Source: Eilatimonas milleporae (GTDB lineage: Bacteria; Pseudomonadota; Alphaproteobacteria; Sphingomonadales; Kordiimonadaceae). From it: a stretch of DNA of 64,000 nucleotides. The notes below the pieces were generated by a model, which saw nothing but the letters and a program-made list of their open reading frames with translations, was not told the origin of the DNA and did no database searches. Location of the stretch: contig NZ_REFR01000009.1 in NCBI RefSeq assembly GCF_003688555.1, positions 186,001-250,000 of the forward strand, given 5' to 3'. The translations under genes were made by a program, and so were the position numbers. Positions within the stretch are counted from its first letter, which is position 1; each line of letters opens with the position of its first letter. Below are positions 9,125 through 17,593 of this stretch, piece after piece.

Positions 9125-9888
9125 ACGATCATGGCACCGGCGGCACGGACACGGCCCCTGCCGTACCGCCGCTGTGCCGGCTGGACTGGCACGGCGCGCG
9201 GCGTATCATCGCAACACGGCACCCGCCCATCGATCTGTTCGAGGATATCGCCGATCCGACCGACTGGCCGCTGATCGCCAGTGGCGAGGCCCGCACCAAT
9301 CCCCGTCTGTCGGAAACGGTGGGCATGCTGGACAGGGTACCGTCACAGCGCCGGGCCTTTGGACCCGGGGCATCCTATGTCATGGCCCCCTTCGTCCATG
9401 CCAGTCCCGACCGTCCCGGACGGTTTCACGACGGGCATTTCGGCGCCTATTATGCCGCCGACCGGTTTGAAACCGCCCTGGCGGAAGTCACATACCACCG
9501 TGCCCGGTTTCTAAGGGCAACACACGAGCCATCCGGCTGGTTGGCACAGACACGGGAACTGGTGGGCCGTATCCGTGCCCGGCTGCACGATCTGCGCGGT
9601 GCGGCGGAGTTTACCAGGTGCCTCGCCCCGGACGATTACACCCCGTCGCAGGCACTGGCCCGCCGCCTGCGCTCACCTGACGGCCATGGACCGGATGCGG
9701 GCGGCAGCGACGGCCTCGTCTATCCCAGTGTGCGGGACCCCGGCGGAATCTGCATCGCGGCTTTCTGGCCCGATGTGCCGGCCATCCCGGTGCAGGGGCG
9801 CAGCCTCAGCCTGCATTTCGACGGCACACGGATCGACATGATACGCGATGCGACGGATGGTACGGTTTACCGTCTGGTGACGGGCTGA
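9121..9888 (+). CDS. RES-domain toxin (NAD+-degrading)
   Basis: Known RES toxins deplete NAD+ by phosphorolysis or hydrolysis. The 255 aa show the family's Arg near the N-terminus (CRLDWHGARRIIATRH), the central FHDGHFGAYYAADRFETALAEVTYHRARF block (Tyr and Glu of the active site) and the late Ser in GLVYPSVRDPGGICIAAFWPD. The length is normal for the family's longer members. It is coupled to the antitoxin by an ATGA overlap and seems intact. Confidence 0.9.
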   Translation: MNDHGTGGTDTAPAVPPLCRLDWHGARRIIATRHPPIDLFEDIADPTDWPLIASGEARTNPRLSETVGMLDRVPSQRRAFGPGASYVMAPFVHASPDRPGRFHDGHFGAYYAADRFETALAEVTYHRARFLRATHEPSGWLAQTRELVGRIRARLHDLRGAAEFTRCLAPDDYTPSQALARRLRSPDGHGPDAGGSDGLVYPSVRDPGGICIAAFWPDVPAIPVQGRSLSLHFDGTRIDMIRDATDGTVYRLVTG

Positions 9889-9945
9889 GGGATGACACGA
9901 AGGTATATCGCGCACCGCCCGCACGCCTGTACCACCGATCGGACC

Positions 9946-10317
9946 CTACATATCCGTCAGGTCATCATCGATGTCACACAGGTCGGCATCGAACAGGGGC
10001 AGCGTGTCCGCGGCCAGATCGTCCATACAGTCCCCAATGACGGAAACGGCAAACGCCCGCGCCCCGTCTGAAAGGTCGGCAGCGTCAATTGTCGCTGTCA
10101 GGCGCTCACGCACGGCATGCAGGGTACGCTGGAAATCCCCGCGCTGGCGCGTCAGGCACGCATGGCGTTCGGCGGCATCCAGTTCGCGGCCGCTCAAGGC
10201 CCCACCGGTGTGCGGATTTTTCACCTGGGTTCCCTGTTGCGGTGTGCCGCCGGGGTAATTGCCGTGCCAGCGATCTTCCACAGGGGTCAGACGACCGGTT
10301 ATGACAGTCGCGGACAT
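9946..10317 (-). CDS. Hypothetical protein, leftward prophage operon
   Basis: About 123 aa from ATG 10317 (an in-frame ATG at 10338 would overlap the upstream gene by 17 bp). There is no recognisable domain. The N-terminal half is rich in Gly/Pro/Thr; the C-terminal half looks helical and ends in an acidic tail (DADLCDIDDDLTDM). It directly follows the small membrane gene and is read away from the repressor, so it is probably an early leftward phage gene. Confidence 0.5.
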   Translation of the reverse strand: MSATVITGRLTPVEDRWHGNYPGGTPQQGTQVKNPHTGGALSGRELDAAERHACLTRQRGDFQRTLHAVRERLTATIDAADLSDGARAFAVSVIGDCMDDLAADTLPLFDADLCDIDDDLTDM

Positions 10318-10321
10318 CGCC

Positions 10322-10531
10322 CTAGACCGCAATGACATGAACGGCGATCCAATGCAGCGCCCAGGCGCACAGACCTGTCAGGGCCGCAAACGGCAGCAAG
10401 CCGGCAAGCAGTTTTAAAAAAAGGCGCGCGGCCCGGAGAGGGAGGGGGGAATGGGGGATGCCCCGCGCCGCGCGCCATGCCGGCGGCACGCCGCCGGCAA
10501 AAGGTTTGACCATGGGTTTCGCCTTGTTCAT
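10322..10531 (-). CDS. Small membrane protein, first gene of the leftward operon
   Basis: Up to 69 aa, or 63 aa from ATG 10513, which has an AAGGCG site. The only clear feature is a C-terminal hydrophobic stretch (LFLKLLAGLLPFAALTGLCAWALHW). It starts right beside the TGTGA-N5-TCACA operator, as expected for a repressor-controlled leftward gene. No family is recognised. Superinfection exclusion or lysis-related roles are possible but unsupported. Confidence 0.5.
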   Translation of the reverse strand: MNKAKPMVKPFAGGVPPAWRAARGIPHSPLPLRAARLFLKLLAGLLPFAALTGLCAWALHWIAVHVIAV

Positions 10532-10544
10532 GACATTAGAATAT

Positions 10545-10600
10545 GTGTGATAAAATCACACGTCAAGATCATACGAAATTTTTCACACAATAAAATGTGA
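10545..10600. promoter_or_regulatory. Repressor operator region O1 (leftward)
   Basis: The palindrome GTGTGATAAAATCACAC (10545-10561) has the core TGTGA-N5-TCACA. A second pair of half-sites, TCACA and TGTGA facing the other way, lies at 10583-10600. The same core occurs on the other side of the repressor gene, so these are very likely operators of the S24 repressor. From 10601 to 10744 I see nothing. Confidence 0.7.
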
Positions 10601-10744
10601 TTCGTGTCTTTCTTTCCCCGGTCATTACCCCTGAAACCGGCAATGGATGTGAATGCGGCCAGGGCGGTTTCCACCGGCCTCACCATGCGTTACGCCCAGA
10701 CAGGAGCAACAGACAAAGCCAGCGGACAGGATTAACGGACAGAA

Positions 10745-11524
10745 TTATTGGCGCAGACGGGCGTCATAAACGATACGGCCCAGAATATCCCTGACACCAA
10801 GAGCTTGCGGATCGTCATGCATGGCCGCACCGGGCATGTCCATGTTGGCAGCGAAAGCCGCCAGTCCCGGCCTGGGGGATTTGGGCATGGCGATAAACCA
10901 CAGACATCCGGCCTCGTCCTGATACAACTGGCGCAGATAGCAACGCCCCTCCGCCATGATCAGATAATCATTGGACGGGGCGATGGTTCCACCGGCCCGG
11001 ATGTCCTTCACAATGAAATAACTCCCCCTGACAAGGGTGTCGGCCATGCTGTCATCGTCCATGATATAACAGCTGAGCAGAGTTGGATTGCTTTCTCCCG
11101 GCGGCAGCGGCACCTCACGCAGGTCCCCCGGTGCCAGCGGATGCAGCGTGCCGGCACCGTCCAGCCGGCCCTTGACGGCAATGCCCAGAGGGGCAGCGGG
11201 CATGGCGGGAAAACCGCTGGCTGCCGCATCAAAAAGATGGTCGGCGTCCTGCGCGGCTCCACGACCGCCGGCATGATCCGCCACAGGATCGGGCGGATAC
11301 CCATCAAAGGCCGGACCGGCCAGATTGGCCATATCCAGAAAATAGCCGGCGGGCAGACCCAGTGCCGCGGCAATTTTTTCCAGGGTACGCCGGCGCGGCT
11401 GTTGCGACTTGCCCTGGAGAATGTCGCGCACAGCGGTTTCGCCCAAGCCGGCCTTCAACGCCAGGGGCCGGGCCTTCACACCGCGGGCCTGCATTTCCCT
11501 ATGTAACAGTTCAGCTAGGCGCAT
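10745..11524 (-). CDS. CI-like prophage repressor (Xre HTH + S24 domain)
   Basis: The 259-aa transcriptional repressor has an HTH at residues 1-65 (LALKAGLGETAVRDILQGKSQQPRRRTLEKIAAALGL), a linker, and an S24/LexA-like domain at about 112-255. The self-cleavage dipeptide Ala124-Gly125 and the nucleophile Ser159 (DDDSM) are present, but the position of the catalytic Lys is Arg198 (CYLRQLY instead of the usual VKRL). Cleavage on DNA damage may therefore be lost or altered (inference). Operators flank the gene on both sides. Confidence 0.88.
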   Translation of the reverse strand: MRLAELLHREMQARGVKARPLALKAGLGETAVRDILQGKSQQPRRRTLEKIAAALGLPAGYFLDMANLAGPAFDGYPPDPVADHAGGRGAAQDADHLFDAAASGFPAMPAAPLGIAVKGRLDGAGTLHPLAPGDLREVPLPPGESNPTLLSCYIMDDDSMADTLVRGSYFIVKDIRAGGTIAPSNDYLIMAEGRCYLRQLYQDEAGCLWFIAMPKSPRPGLAAFAANMDMPGAAMHDDPQALGVRDILGRIVYDARLRQ

Positions 11525-11533
11525 GGGGGATTT

Positions 11534-11598
11534 ATTTCACACTTTTCCCGCCATGTCTTGTGTGAAATATTCCTGTTGATATGTGTGAATAAATCACA
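11534..11598. promoter_or_regulatory. Repressor operator region O2 (rightward/early promoters)
   Basis: This region lies between the divergent repressor gene and the rightward early genes. It holds perfect 9-nt arms ATTTCACAC (11534-11542) and GTGTGAAAT (11560-11568), plus TGTGA-ATAAA-TCACA (11584-11598), the same core as at 10546-10560. The layout matches a phage genetic switch with multiple operator sites. Confidence 0.7.
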
Positions 11599-11640
11599 TA
11601 TTTTCACCCACATGAACATCCCACCCCCATCACAGGCAGC

Positions 11641-12129
11641 ATGGCGAACAGCATGACGGACATAGCCCGCGCCGACGGCGCCGCCTTTTTCACCCGCACG
11701 CGGAACGGTATTCCGGACAGCGCCCTTGATGCCTGTTCGGGACTGTTTTCCACCGATCCTTACCAACCGGACCCATATGTACCGGGCCCCGTCCCCACGG
11801 GACCGGACAGCGATCATGTGGAACTGGCCAAACGTGTCCTGCGCCGCAGCGGGCATATCCCCGTGGTCCGCTGCGATTTCGACGACAGCGCCGCCCTTTT
11901 GAAAGCCGATGGCCATGACCCGGCCCTGTACTACCGGGTGGACGATACCGTGATCACCCGCGACGCGCTGTTGCTGATGGCCGAACGGAACGTCACCCGG
12001 CACCGGCGGAAACAGGCCGTGGCGGACCGGGTGGACAGACTGTCCGCATCCGCAGGTGGTGATCAAGGTTCCTGCCTTACCCCGGCCGGGTCTGGAGCGG
12101 GCCCCGAACAGGATTCCGGTCATGAATGA
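11641..12129 (+). CDS. Hypothetical early phage protein
   Basis: 162 aa, no family recognised. Residues 1-55 are Asp/Pro-rich; the middle (about 58-115: VELAKRVLRRSGHIPVVRCDFDDSAALLKADG...) looks folded; the C-terminus is disordered. It is the first gene rightward of the operator region, and the last 8 bp overlap the start of the helicase gene. This is the position of a Cro-like or early regulator, but no HTH is evident. Confidence 0.6.
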   Translation: MANSMTDIARADGAAFFTRTRNGIPDSALDACSGLFSTDPYQPDPYVPGPVPTGPDSDHVELAKRVLRRSGHIPVVRCDFDDSAALLKADGHDPALYYRVDDTVITRDALLLMAERNVTRHRRKQAVADRVDRLSASAGGDQGSCLTPAGSGAGPEQDSGHE

Positions 12130-13804
12130 GACCGGCGCCTGGCCGGACACTTGGCCAGATACCGGGCCGCACGGCACCGCACCGTCTCTTAGACCTCCAC
12201 ACAATCTGGAGCTGGAGCAGGCGTTTCTGGGCGCGGCCCTGACCAACAATGCCTGCCTGGACACCGTGCGCGCCTTTTTGTTGCCGAACCATTTTTTTGA
12301 ACCCGTACATGGCGACATCTACAGCGCCATGCTGGACATGACCGGGTGTGGGCGGACAGCCGACCCGGTGAAACTGAAACCCTATTTCGACGGGGACGAC
12401 AGGCTGAGCGGCGTTGGCGGCGCACGATATCTGGTGCGCCTGGCGGGTTCGGCCGCATCGCTGATCAATCACGGGGACTATGCCCGCGAAATCGTTCATC
12501 TGGCCTGCCGGCGACAGGCACTGGCGATCGCGCACGCCTTCAGCAGACGGGTCGCCACCGACAGGGGCACGCATACGGATACCGGTTTCGAGGATGCGCT
12601 GGCCGGTCTGGAGACCGGTCTCCATGCGTTAAGCGATGTTTACACCGCATCCACCGGCCCGGCGGTACAGGACACGCCGTCCCTGCTGGCCGCGACGCTT
12701 GCCCGGATTGAAGCGGCCCGAAACCGGTCCTTGGACGGCAGCGGTGGCGGTCTGTCAACCGGTCTTGCCGGGCTGGACGCCTGTATCGGCGGCCTGCGCA
12801 GGACCCATCTGACCGTGGTCGCGGGGCGGCCCGGCATGGGCAAATCGGCCCTGGGCCTGAACATCGCGCTGAATGTCGCCCGCGCGGGACATCCGGGAAA
12901 TGACAGCCCCGGGCCGACCGCCAGCGGGGATGCACAGGGCAGCGTCAGACCCGGTGAGCGCGGTACGTCGGCCGGTTGCGGGGACCCGGCCACGGATCGG
13001 GACACAGCCACGGACCGGGGAACGGGCCGGGGCGCGGGCGTGCTGGTCTTCACCCCGGAAATGTCGGCGGGTGAATGTATGGAACGGGCGCTGGCCAACG
13101 ATATTTCCATCCATGACGGACACACCCTGCCCTATGAAGCGATTGCCACCGGCCGGCTGACAGCGGCGGACACGGCGCGGATACAGACGGCCGGAACCCG
13201 ACTGGCGGACCTTGCCATCCGCTTTGTCGAGACAGCCGGCATCAGCGTGGTCCGTATCCGTCACCTGGCCGGACAGCAGAAAAAACGTCTGGCCCTGAAG
13301 GGATGCACACTGTCCCTCATCGTTATCGATTATCTGGGCAAGCTGGGTCACGAGGACCACCGGCTGACCCGCTATGAGCGGATCAGCCGCAATGTGGCGT
13401 CCCTCAAGGACATGGCGAAAGACCTGGACGTTCCCGTACTGCTCTTGGCGCAACTCAGCCGTCAGGTGGAAACCCGCGAGGACAGGCGCCCCGTCCTGTC
13501 GGACCTGCGCGACAGCGGCGAGATCGAACAGGAAGCCGACGAAGTCATCTTCCTGTACCGCGAGGAATATTATCTGGAACGCGGCAAACCCCACCCCGCG
13601 ACCCCCGACTATGGCGACTGGCTGACAGCCATGGACCGCGCGGCCGGCAAAATCGACCTGATCGTTGCCAAGCGGCGCGGCGGGCGCACCGGCACCGCCA
13701 CGCTGGGGGCCAATATGGCGGCCTGCCATTTCACCGATACGGCGGCCGTCCCCCCGGCACCGGCGCCGACATCAAATCCGGCCCCGGACACTTTCGGCAT
13801 GTGA
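12122..13804 (+). CDS. dnaB: Replicative DNA helicase, DnaB family
   Basis: Unwinds phage replication forks. I use ATG 12122 (AGGATT upstream), giving 560 aa. The N-terminal DnaB domain (about 28-175) is followed by the RecA-like domain: Walker A GRPGMGKS at 235-242, TPEMSAGE, Walker B LSLIVIDYLGKLG, then PVLLLAQLSRQ and RPVLSDLRDSGEIEQEAD with the arginine-finger region. Between Walker A and TPEMS there is an insertion of about 50 low-complexity residues (Gly/Asp/Thr/Arg, about 257-305) absent from ordinary DnaB. The gene overlaps or abuts its neighbours as part of the early operon. Confidence 0.93.
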   Translation: MNETGAWPDTWPDTGPHGTAPSLRPPHNLELEQAFLGAALTNNACLDTVRAFLLPNHFFEPVHGDIYSAMLDMTGCGRTADPVKLKPYFDGDDRLSGVGGARYLVRLAGSAASLINHGDYAREIVHLACRRQALAIAHAFSRRVATDRGTHTDTGFEDALAGLETGLHALSDVYTASTGPAVQDTPSLLAATLARIEAARNRSLDGSGGGLSTGLAGLDACIGGLRRTHLTVVAGRPGMGKSALGLNIALNVARAGHPGNDSPGPTASGDAQGSVRPGERGTSAGCGDPATDRDTATDRGTGRGAGVLVFTPEMSAGECMERALANDISIHDGHTLPYEAIATGRLTAADTARIQTAGTRLADLAIRFVETAGISVVRIRHLAGQQKKRLALKGCTLSLIVIDYLGKLGHEDHRLTRYERISRNVASLKDMAKDLDVPVLLLAQLSRQVETREDRRPVLSDLRDSGEIEQEADEVIFLYREEYYLERGKPHPATPDYGDWLTAMDRAAGKIDLIVAKRRGGRTGTATLGANMAACHFTDTAAVPPAPAPTSNPAPDTFGM

Positions 13805-13815
13805 GGAGAACACGG

Positions 13816-15234
13816 ATGAGGGATTTCGGAAAAGTCATGAGCAGCGTGTGGGATTCCGAGCGCTTCAACCGGCTTGGCGACGACGCCTGGACCAAGCTGG
13901 TCTTCCACTATCTGCTGACCTGCCGGCACGGCAACAGCATCGGCTGTTTTCGCTTGAAACCGGCCTATGTCGCCGCCGACATGGGGCTGGACACAGCCCT
14001 TGCCGAGCACTGCCTGAGCCGTCTGGACAGCACGGGACTGATCGTCTGGGACCGGGCGGCCCAGGTGGTGATGATCCGCCGGCATCTGGATATCAACCGT
14101 ATCACCAACCGCAACCACGGCGCCGGCGCGGCCAAGGCCGCGCTCAGCCTGCCGGCCTGTCCGGCGAAAACCCTGGTCATCCGTGAAATCCTGACCAGTC
14201 CCTATCTGGCCGGCACCCCGGAACAGGCGGTGCTGAAAGCGCTGCTGCCCGCCAGTGCTGACGAGACCGGACAGGGCGCCGCAGAGGATGGTGACAGCCG
14301 TGGAGACAGATCTGGCGACAGCCATGCCATAGCCCCTGCACCACCCCCTGTCACCAGCCCTCGCCCCACACCTGCCGGGAGCGCTGTCCAACCCAAGAAG
14401 ACGCAGATACAGAACAAGACGCAAACACTACACATGCCGGATACGAACACACGGCCGGCACCGGCAAAAACGCGGGGCAAGACGGACACGGCACAGCCGG
14501 ATGTCCGGAAAGACGGTCCCCCGGAAGATGACGGCACCGAATGCAGATCGCAGACACACTCACCCGAAAAGCCAGAGGAAAAGCGACTGACGGCAGACGG
14601 TGCCGGACGGCAACGGAATACTGACGGGGCCGCGTCCACCCGGCAGACCGAGATGACTGCATTGGCCTTCGCGGCCTATAACGAGGCCGCCGCCCGTCAC
14701 GGCTGGCCGAAGGCGCTGCGCCTGTCGCCCCGGCGCAAATCGGCGCTGAAGGCACGGCTGACGGATGCCGGCGGGCTGGACGGCTGGTCACAGGCGCTGG
14801 CCCGTGCCGGGCAGTCGGATTTCCTGTGCGGACGGCGGACGGATTTCCGCGCCAGCCTGGATTTTTTCTGCCAGGAATCCAGTTTCCTGAAACTGCTGGA
14901 AGGCCAGTATGATCCCCGTCTCGGACCACGGCCCGGACCGAAGCATAGCGGCGGGTCGTCGTTTGCCGGCGCGACCGTCACGGTTCCCACCGACCCGGAC
15001 GCCGAATGGGAAGCCGGCGCGGCCTTCGCGCTGGAACACAGGCGCTGGCCCAACCATCTGAAACCCCGTCTTGACGAATGCCCGCCCGGTATCCGGGCCC
15101 GTGTGGAGGCAAGCCTGAGCCGGGACACGGCGACAGAGGACAGTCCCCCCGACCCCACACCGCCGGGAGATGCGAACCCACAGGAAAATATGCCCACACC
15201 GAGGAAACCGGCCCCATCGGGAGATCGCACATGA
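13816..15234 (+). CDS. Phage replication initiator / O-like protein
   Basis: 472 aa from ATG 13816 with GAGGAG 8 nt upstream. The N-terminal domain (1-145) has winged-helix character (WTKLVFHYLLTCRHGNSIGCFRL..., LSRLDSTGLIVWDRAAQVVMIRRHLDINRI), typical of phage replisome organisers. A long disordered Thr/Pro/Asp linker (about 155-275) follows, then a C-terminal domain of the kind found at the end of such proteins (W..A..RAG.SDFLCGR..., FFCQESSFLKLLEGQYDPR). Its position after the DnaB gene suggests that it recognises the origin and loads the helicase. Confidence 0.78.
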   Translation: MRDFGKVMSSVWDSERFNRLGDDAWTKLVFHYLLTCRHGNSIGCFRLKPAYVAADMGLDTALAEHCLSRLDSTGLIVWDRAAQVVMIRRHLDINRITNRNHGAGAAKAALSLPACPAKTLVIREILTSPYLAGTPEQAVLKALLPASADETGQGAAEDGDSRGDRSGDSHAIAPAPPPVTSPRPTPAGSAVQPKKTQIQNKTQTLHMPDTNTRPAPAKTRGKTDTAQPDVRKDGPPEDDGTECRSQTHSPEKPEEKRLTADGAGRQRNTDGAASTRQTEMTALAFAAYNEAAARHGWPKALRLSPRRKSALKARLTDAGGLDGWSQALARAGQSDFLCGRRTDFRASLDFFCQESSFLKLLEGQYDPRLGPRPGPKHSGGSSFAGATVTVPTDPDAEWEAGAAFALEHRRWPNHLKPRLDECPPGIRARVEASLSRDTATEDSPPDPTPPGDANPQENMPTPRKPAPSGDRT

Positions 15235-15527
15235 GGCGGGTGGGCACCCGCCGCAAAGCCCCGCCGGCGGAAACCGGGCCGGCGCTTGGCGACATTGTGC
15301 GCCATGTGCGCGCACGCGGCCGCACCGTAACACGCCGGCGCCGCATGACGGACGGCACGCTCAAACCGGTCAGTGTCCGCGTCGTCCGGCTGGCCGATGT
15401 CGCCGCCCATTTCGGCACCGACGGCGGACGACTGCGCCGTATCGTCGGCGGTGACCCCCGATTGCACCTGAATGTGGGCGGCCGTTTCGACTGCTGTCAC
15501 GACCCCCTCATCGAACTGGACCTGTAA
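15231..15527 (+). CDS. Small basic hypothetical protein
   Basis: 98 aa, starting with a 4-bp ATGA overlap and a GGGAG site. It is very Arg-rich at the N-terminus (RRVGTRRKAPP, RARGRTVTRRRR), followed by a possible HTH (VRLADVAAHFGTDGGRLRRIVGGDPRL). Nucleic-acid binding is likely, but no family is recognised. Confidence 0.65.
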   Translation: MRRVGTRRKAPPAETGPALGDIVRHVRARGRTVTRRRRMTDGTLKPVSVRVVRLADVAAHFGTDGGRLRRIVGGDPRLHLNVGGRFDCCHDPLIELDL

Positions 15528-15542
15528 CACCGGAGAGCCCCC

Positions 15543-16352
15543 ATGACGGTCAAGACCCAGTCCCGCCCCCACGCACTTCATCCAGCCCCCTCCATACGGC
15601 CGGTCCCATCAGGCCGGCCGGGCATAAGGGTCCGGTCCGCCCGGCCGGCCGGAACCGCCGATCAGGACCACATACCCCGCAAACAGCGCCGCGCCCGACT
15701 GACGCCGGCCTGTCACATGCCGCTCCGCCCCCACCGGGTCCAGGCGTTTCATATCAGCGACGCCTGTTTCGACAGTTTCACGGCAGAACTGAAAATGGTC
15801 TTTGACCTGAACGGCCCCGCCCGGAATCCTGACGCCGGTCTCATCCCCGCCCCCGGTGCCGAGAGTGTTCCCGACTGCATTTCCGGTCGCGTCCCCGGCA
15901 GCGTCCCCGGCGAATCCGGCCCGGACGCCGCATCGCTCCGCGCCCGGCTGGAAAGCCGACTGGTGGACGGGTTTCGCGGATTGCTGTTCGGGCCCGGTCA
16001 TGGGCGCGACCGCTGGCTGGACGGCTATCGCGCCAGTCATCCGCGCATCCTGACGGACGGCTGGGACACGGTGGAAAAAGTCGTCCGCGATCAGGAAAGC
16101 CGGCGGCGCCATGCCCTGAAACGCTGTGCCACCGGCACGGAAATCGACGCCGTGCCCCATCTGTTCGATGCCATCACAGCCATACGCGATGCGGACGACC
16201 GCCGCCTGATCTGGGCCGTGCTGGCGCAAAAAGCCACCGGCAGACGGCAGGTGGACTGGCACCGCGTCACCGCCGCCTGCGGCTTTACCGCCCGCAGCCG
16301 CGAAGCCAGCCGCGTTCGCTACCGCCGCCTTCTGGACATGCTGGCCGCATGA
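15543..16352 (+). CDS. Hypothetical last early gene; candidate late regulator
   Basis: 269 aa. The first 115 residues are disordered and Pro/Arg-rich; a folded C-terminal part (about 120-269) ends in an HTH-like segment (VDWHRVTAACGFTARSREASRVRYRRLLDML). It is the last gene of the rightward early operon, the place where lambdoid phages carry the Q antiterminator. Some C-terminal features (short repeated helices, SREASRVRYRRLLD) recall terminase-small or sigma-4-like folds. A role in late-gene activation is a positional inference only. The neighbouring downstream gene is convergent. Confidence 0.6.
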   Translation: MTVKTQSRPHALHPAPSIRPVPSGRPGIRVRSARPAGTADQDHIPRKQRRARLTPACHMPLRPHRVQAFHISDACFDSFTAELKMVFDLNGPARNPDAGLIPAPGAESVPDCISGRVPGSVPGESGPDAASLRARLESRLVDGFRGLLFGPGHGRDRWLDGYRASHPRILTDGWDTVEKVVRDQESRRRHALKRCATGTEIDAVPHLFDAITAIRDADDRRLIWAVLAQKATGRRQVDWHRVTAACGFTARSREASRVRYRRLLDMLAA

Positions 16353-16381
16353 CCTGACACTGCGGTGAGAATATCGAAACC

Positions 16382-17455
16382 CTAATCCGGTTCACCGGTG
16401 AGAATGGCGGCAAAATCGGTGTGGTTGGGCAAGTTTGTGTTCAGATGGTGCCAGCCGGGGATACGGGTGTGGGGCACGCACAAGCTGGAATTCAGGACGC
16501 CGAAGCCGTCAATATCGCCCAGATACTGGCCGGCATTGCCGAACCCGTCCGGCAGGGCCACCACGGCACCCACCGTGGTCAGGCGGGTCTGCCTTGCCCG
16601 ATCCAGGGCGGGCCCGTCATCCAGATCGGTCAATGCATCCAGCGCATAGGCCATGGACAAGGAGCCCTTGCTGTGCCCGGCGACGGACAGAACGGTTCTG
16701 TCCGTGTCCAGGAGCAAACGCAGCAGGGTTTCCGTGTCGTTGCGGCCGACCACGCTCCAATCCGGGTGACCGGGCCGCACCGGGCCGCCGGTATCCGCCG
16801 CGCCGTGCCGTGAAAACGGCATCGGCAGACCGGCCAGCATCGGCCACATACCTGCGAACCGTCTGAGGTCCTGCCCCATGTCATGGCACAGTTTCATCGC
16901 CCGGTTGGCGGCCCCGAGGACGAACCAGCCGCCCATGGCTTCGCCCAGCAGGTCGGCGATGCCATAACCGGCGACGATGGCGCCGACCGGCTGGCCGTAG
17001 CGGTCGGCAACCGTGCGGGCAAAAGCGGCAGCGCCCACATCCGAACTGCCGACCCCGGCAATGGTGAACCGGTCCAGCATACGGCCCGGCGCCGCACGCA
17101 GCGCCGCGTGGTCACGGTAGGGATGCACACCCATATCCCCCTTTGCCCCCGTCGGCCAGACGACAAGGATCGAGCCTTCGCGTGTGGGCACGGCGGACAG
17201 ATGGGCAAATTCCCGCGCGGTCAGATTACCCACATCATAGAACAGCCAGTCCAGCGCCGTGTTGCGTTGTCTCAGGCCCGGCAGCAGGCATGCGCCAAGC
17301 AGGCTGGACATCATGCCGCCGGCCAGGTCGGCCGCCTGCCGCGCCGCCTGTCCGCCCTCTTCCCGAAACAAACGGACAGCGCCGGGTGACAGAGTCACCG
17401 CCCCCTGAAAGAAAGGGGATGTGAGGGACAAGGTCTCTGCCGGGCCGGTGGTCAT
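16382..17455 (-). CDS. Alpha/beta-hydrolase-like protein
   Basis: 357 aa with a serine-hydrolase nucleophile elbow, SVAGHSKGSLSMAYALDAL, around residues 255-270, within a lipase-like arrangement. A late His (LPNHTDFAAIL, near the C-terminus) could complete the triad. There is no signal peptide, but Ala/Gly-rich hydrophobic helices are present (VGAIVAGYGIADLLGEAMGGWFVLGAA). It stands alone on the minus strand between the phage early genes and the adhesin block. Substrate unknown; could be a cargo gene. Confidence 0.6.
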   Translation of the reverse strand: MTTGPAETLSLTSPFFQGAVTLSPGAVRLFREEGGQAARQAADLAGGMMSSLLGACLLPGLRQRNTALDWLFYDVGNLTAREFAHLSAVPTREGSILVVWPTGAKGDMGVHPYRDHAALRAAPGRMLDRFTIAGVGSSDVGAAAFARTVADRYGQPVGAIVAGYGIADLLGEAMGGWFVLGAANRAMKLCHDMGQDLRRFAGMWPMLAGLPMPFSRHGAADTGGPVRPGHPDWSVVGRNDTETLLRLLLDTDRTVLSVAGHSKGSLSMAYALDALTDLDDGPALDRARQTRLTTVGAVVALPDGFGNAGQYLGDIDGFGVLNSSLCVPHTRIPGWHHLNTNLPNHTDFAAILTGEPD

Positions 17456-17487
17456 GACGCATGTTCCGCAATCAAAAGGGATTTAGC

Positions 17488-17502
17488 TGCTGCATTGCAG
17501 CA
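17488..17502. promoter_or_regulatory. Palindrome upstream of the hydrolase gene
   Basis: TGCTGCATTGCAGCA is a perfect palindrome around one base, 33 nt upstream of the hydrolase start. It may be an operator. Confidence 0.35.
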
Positions 17503-17593
17503 TAGCACACCGACACATATTCTGTAAGTGCTGGTTGTACAAAAAGCCACATATGATCGCATGCCAGAGGCACAGGCTGGGTTATGTCACGCC

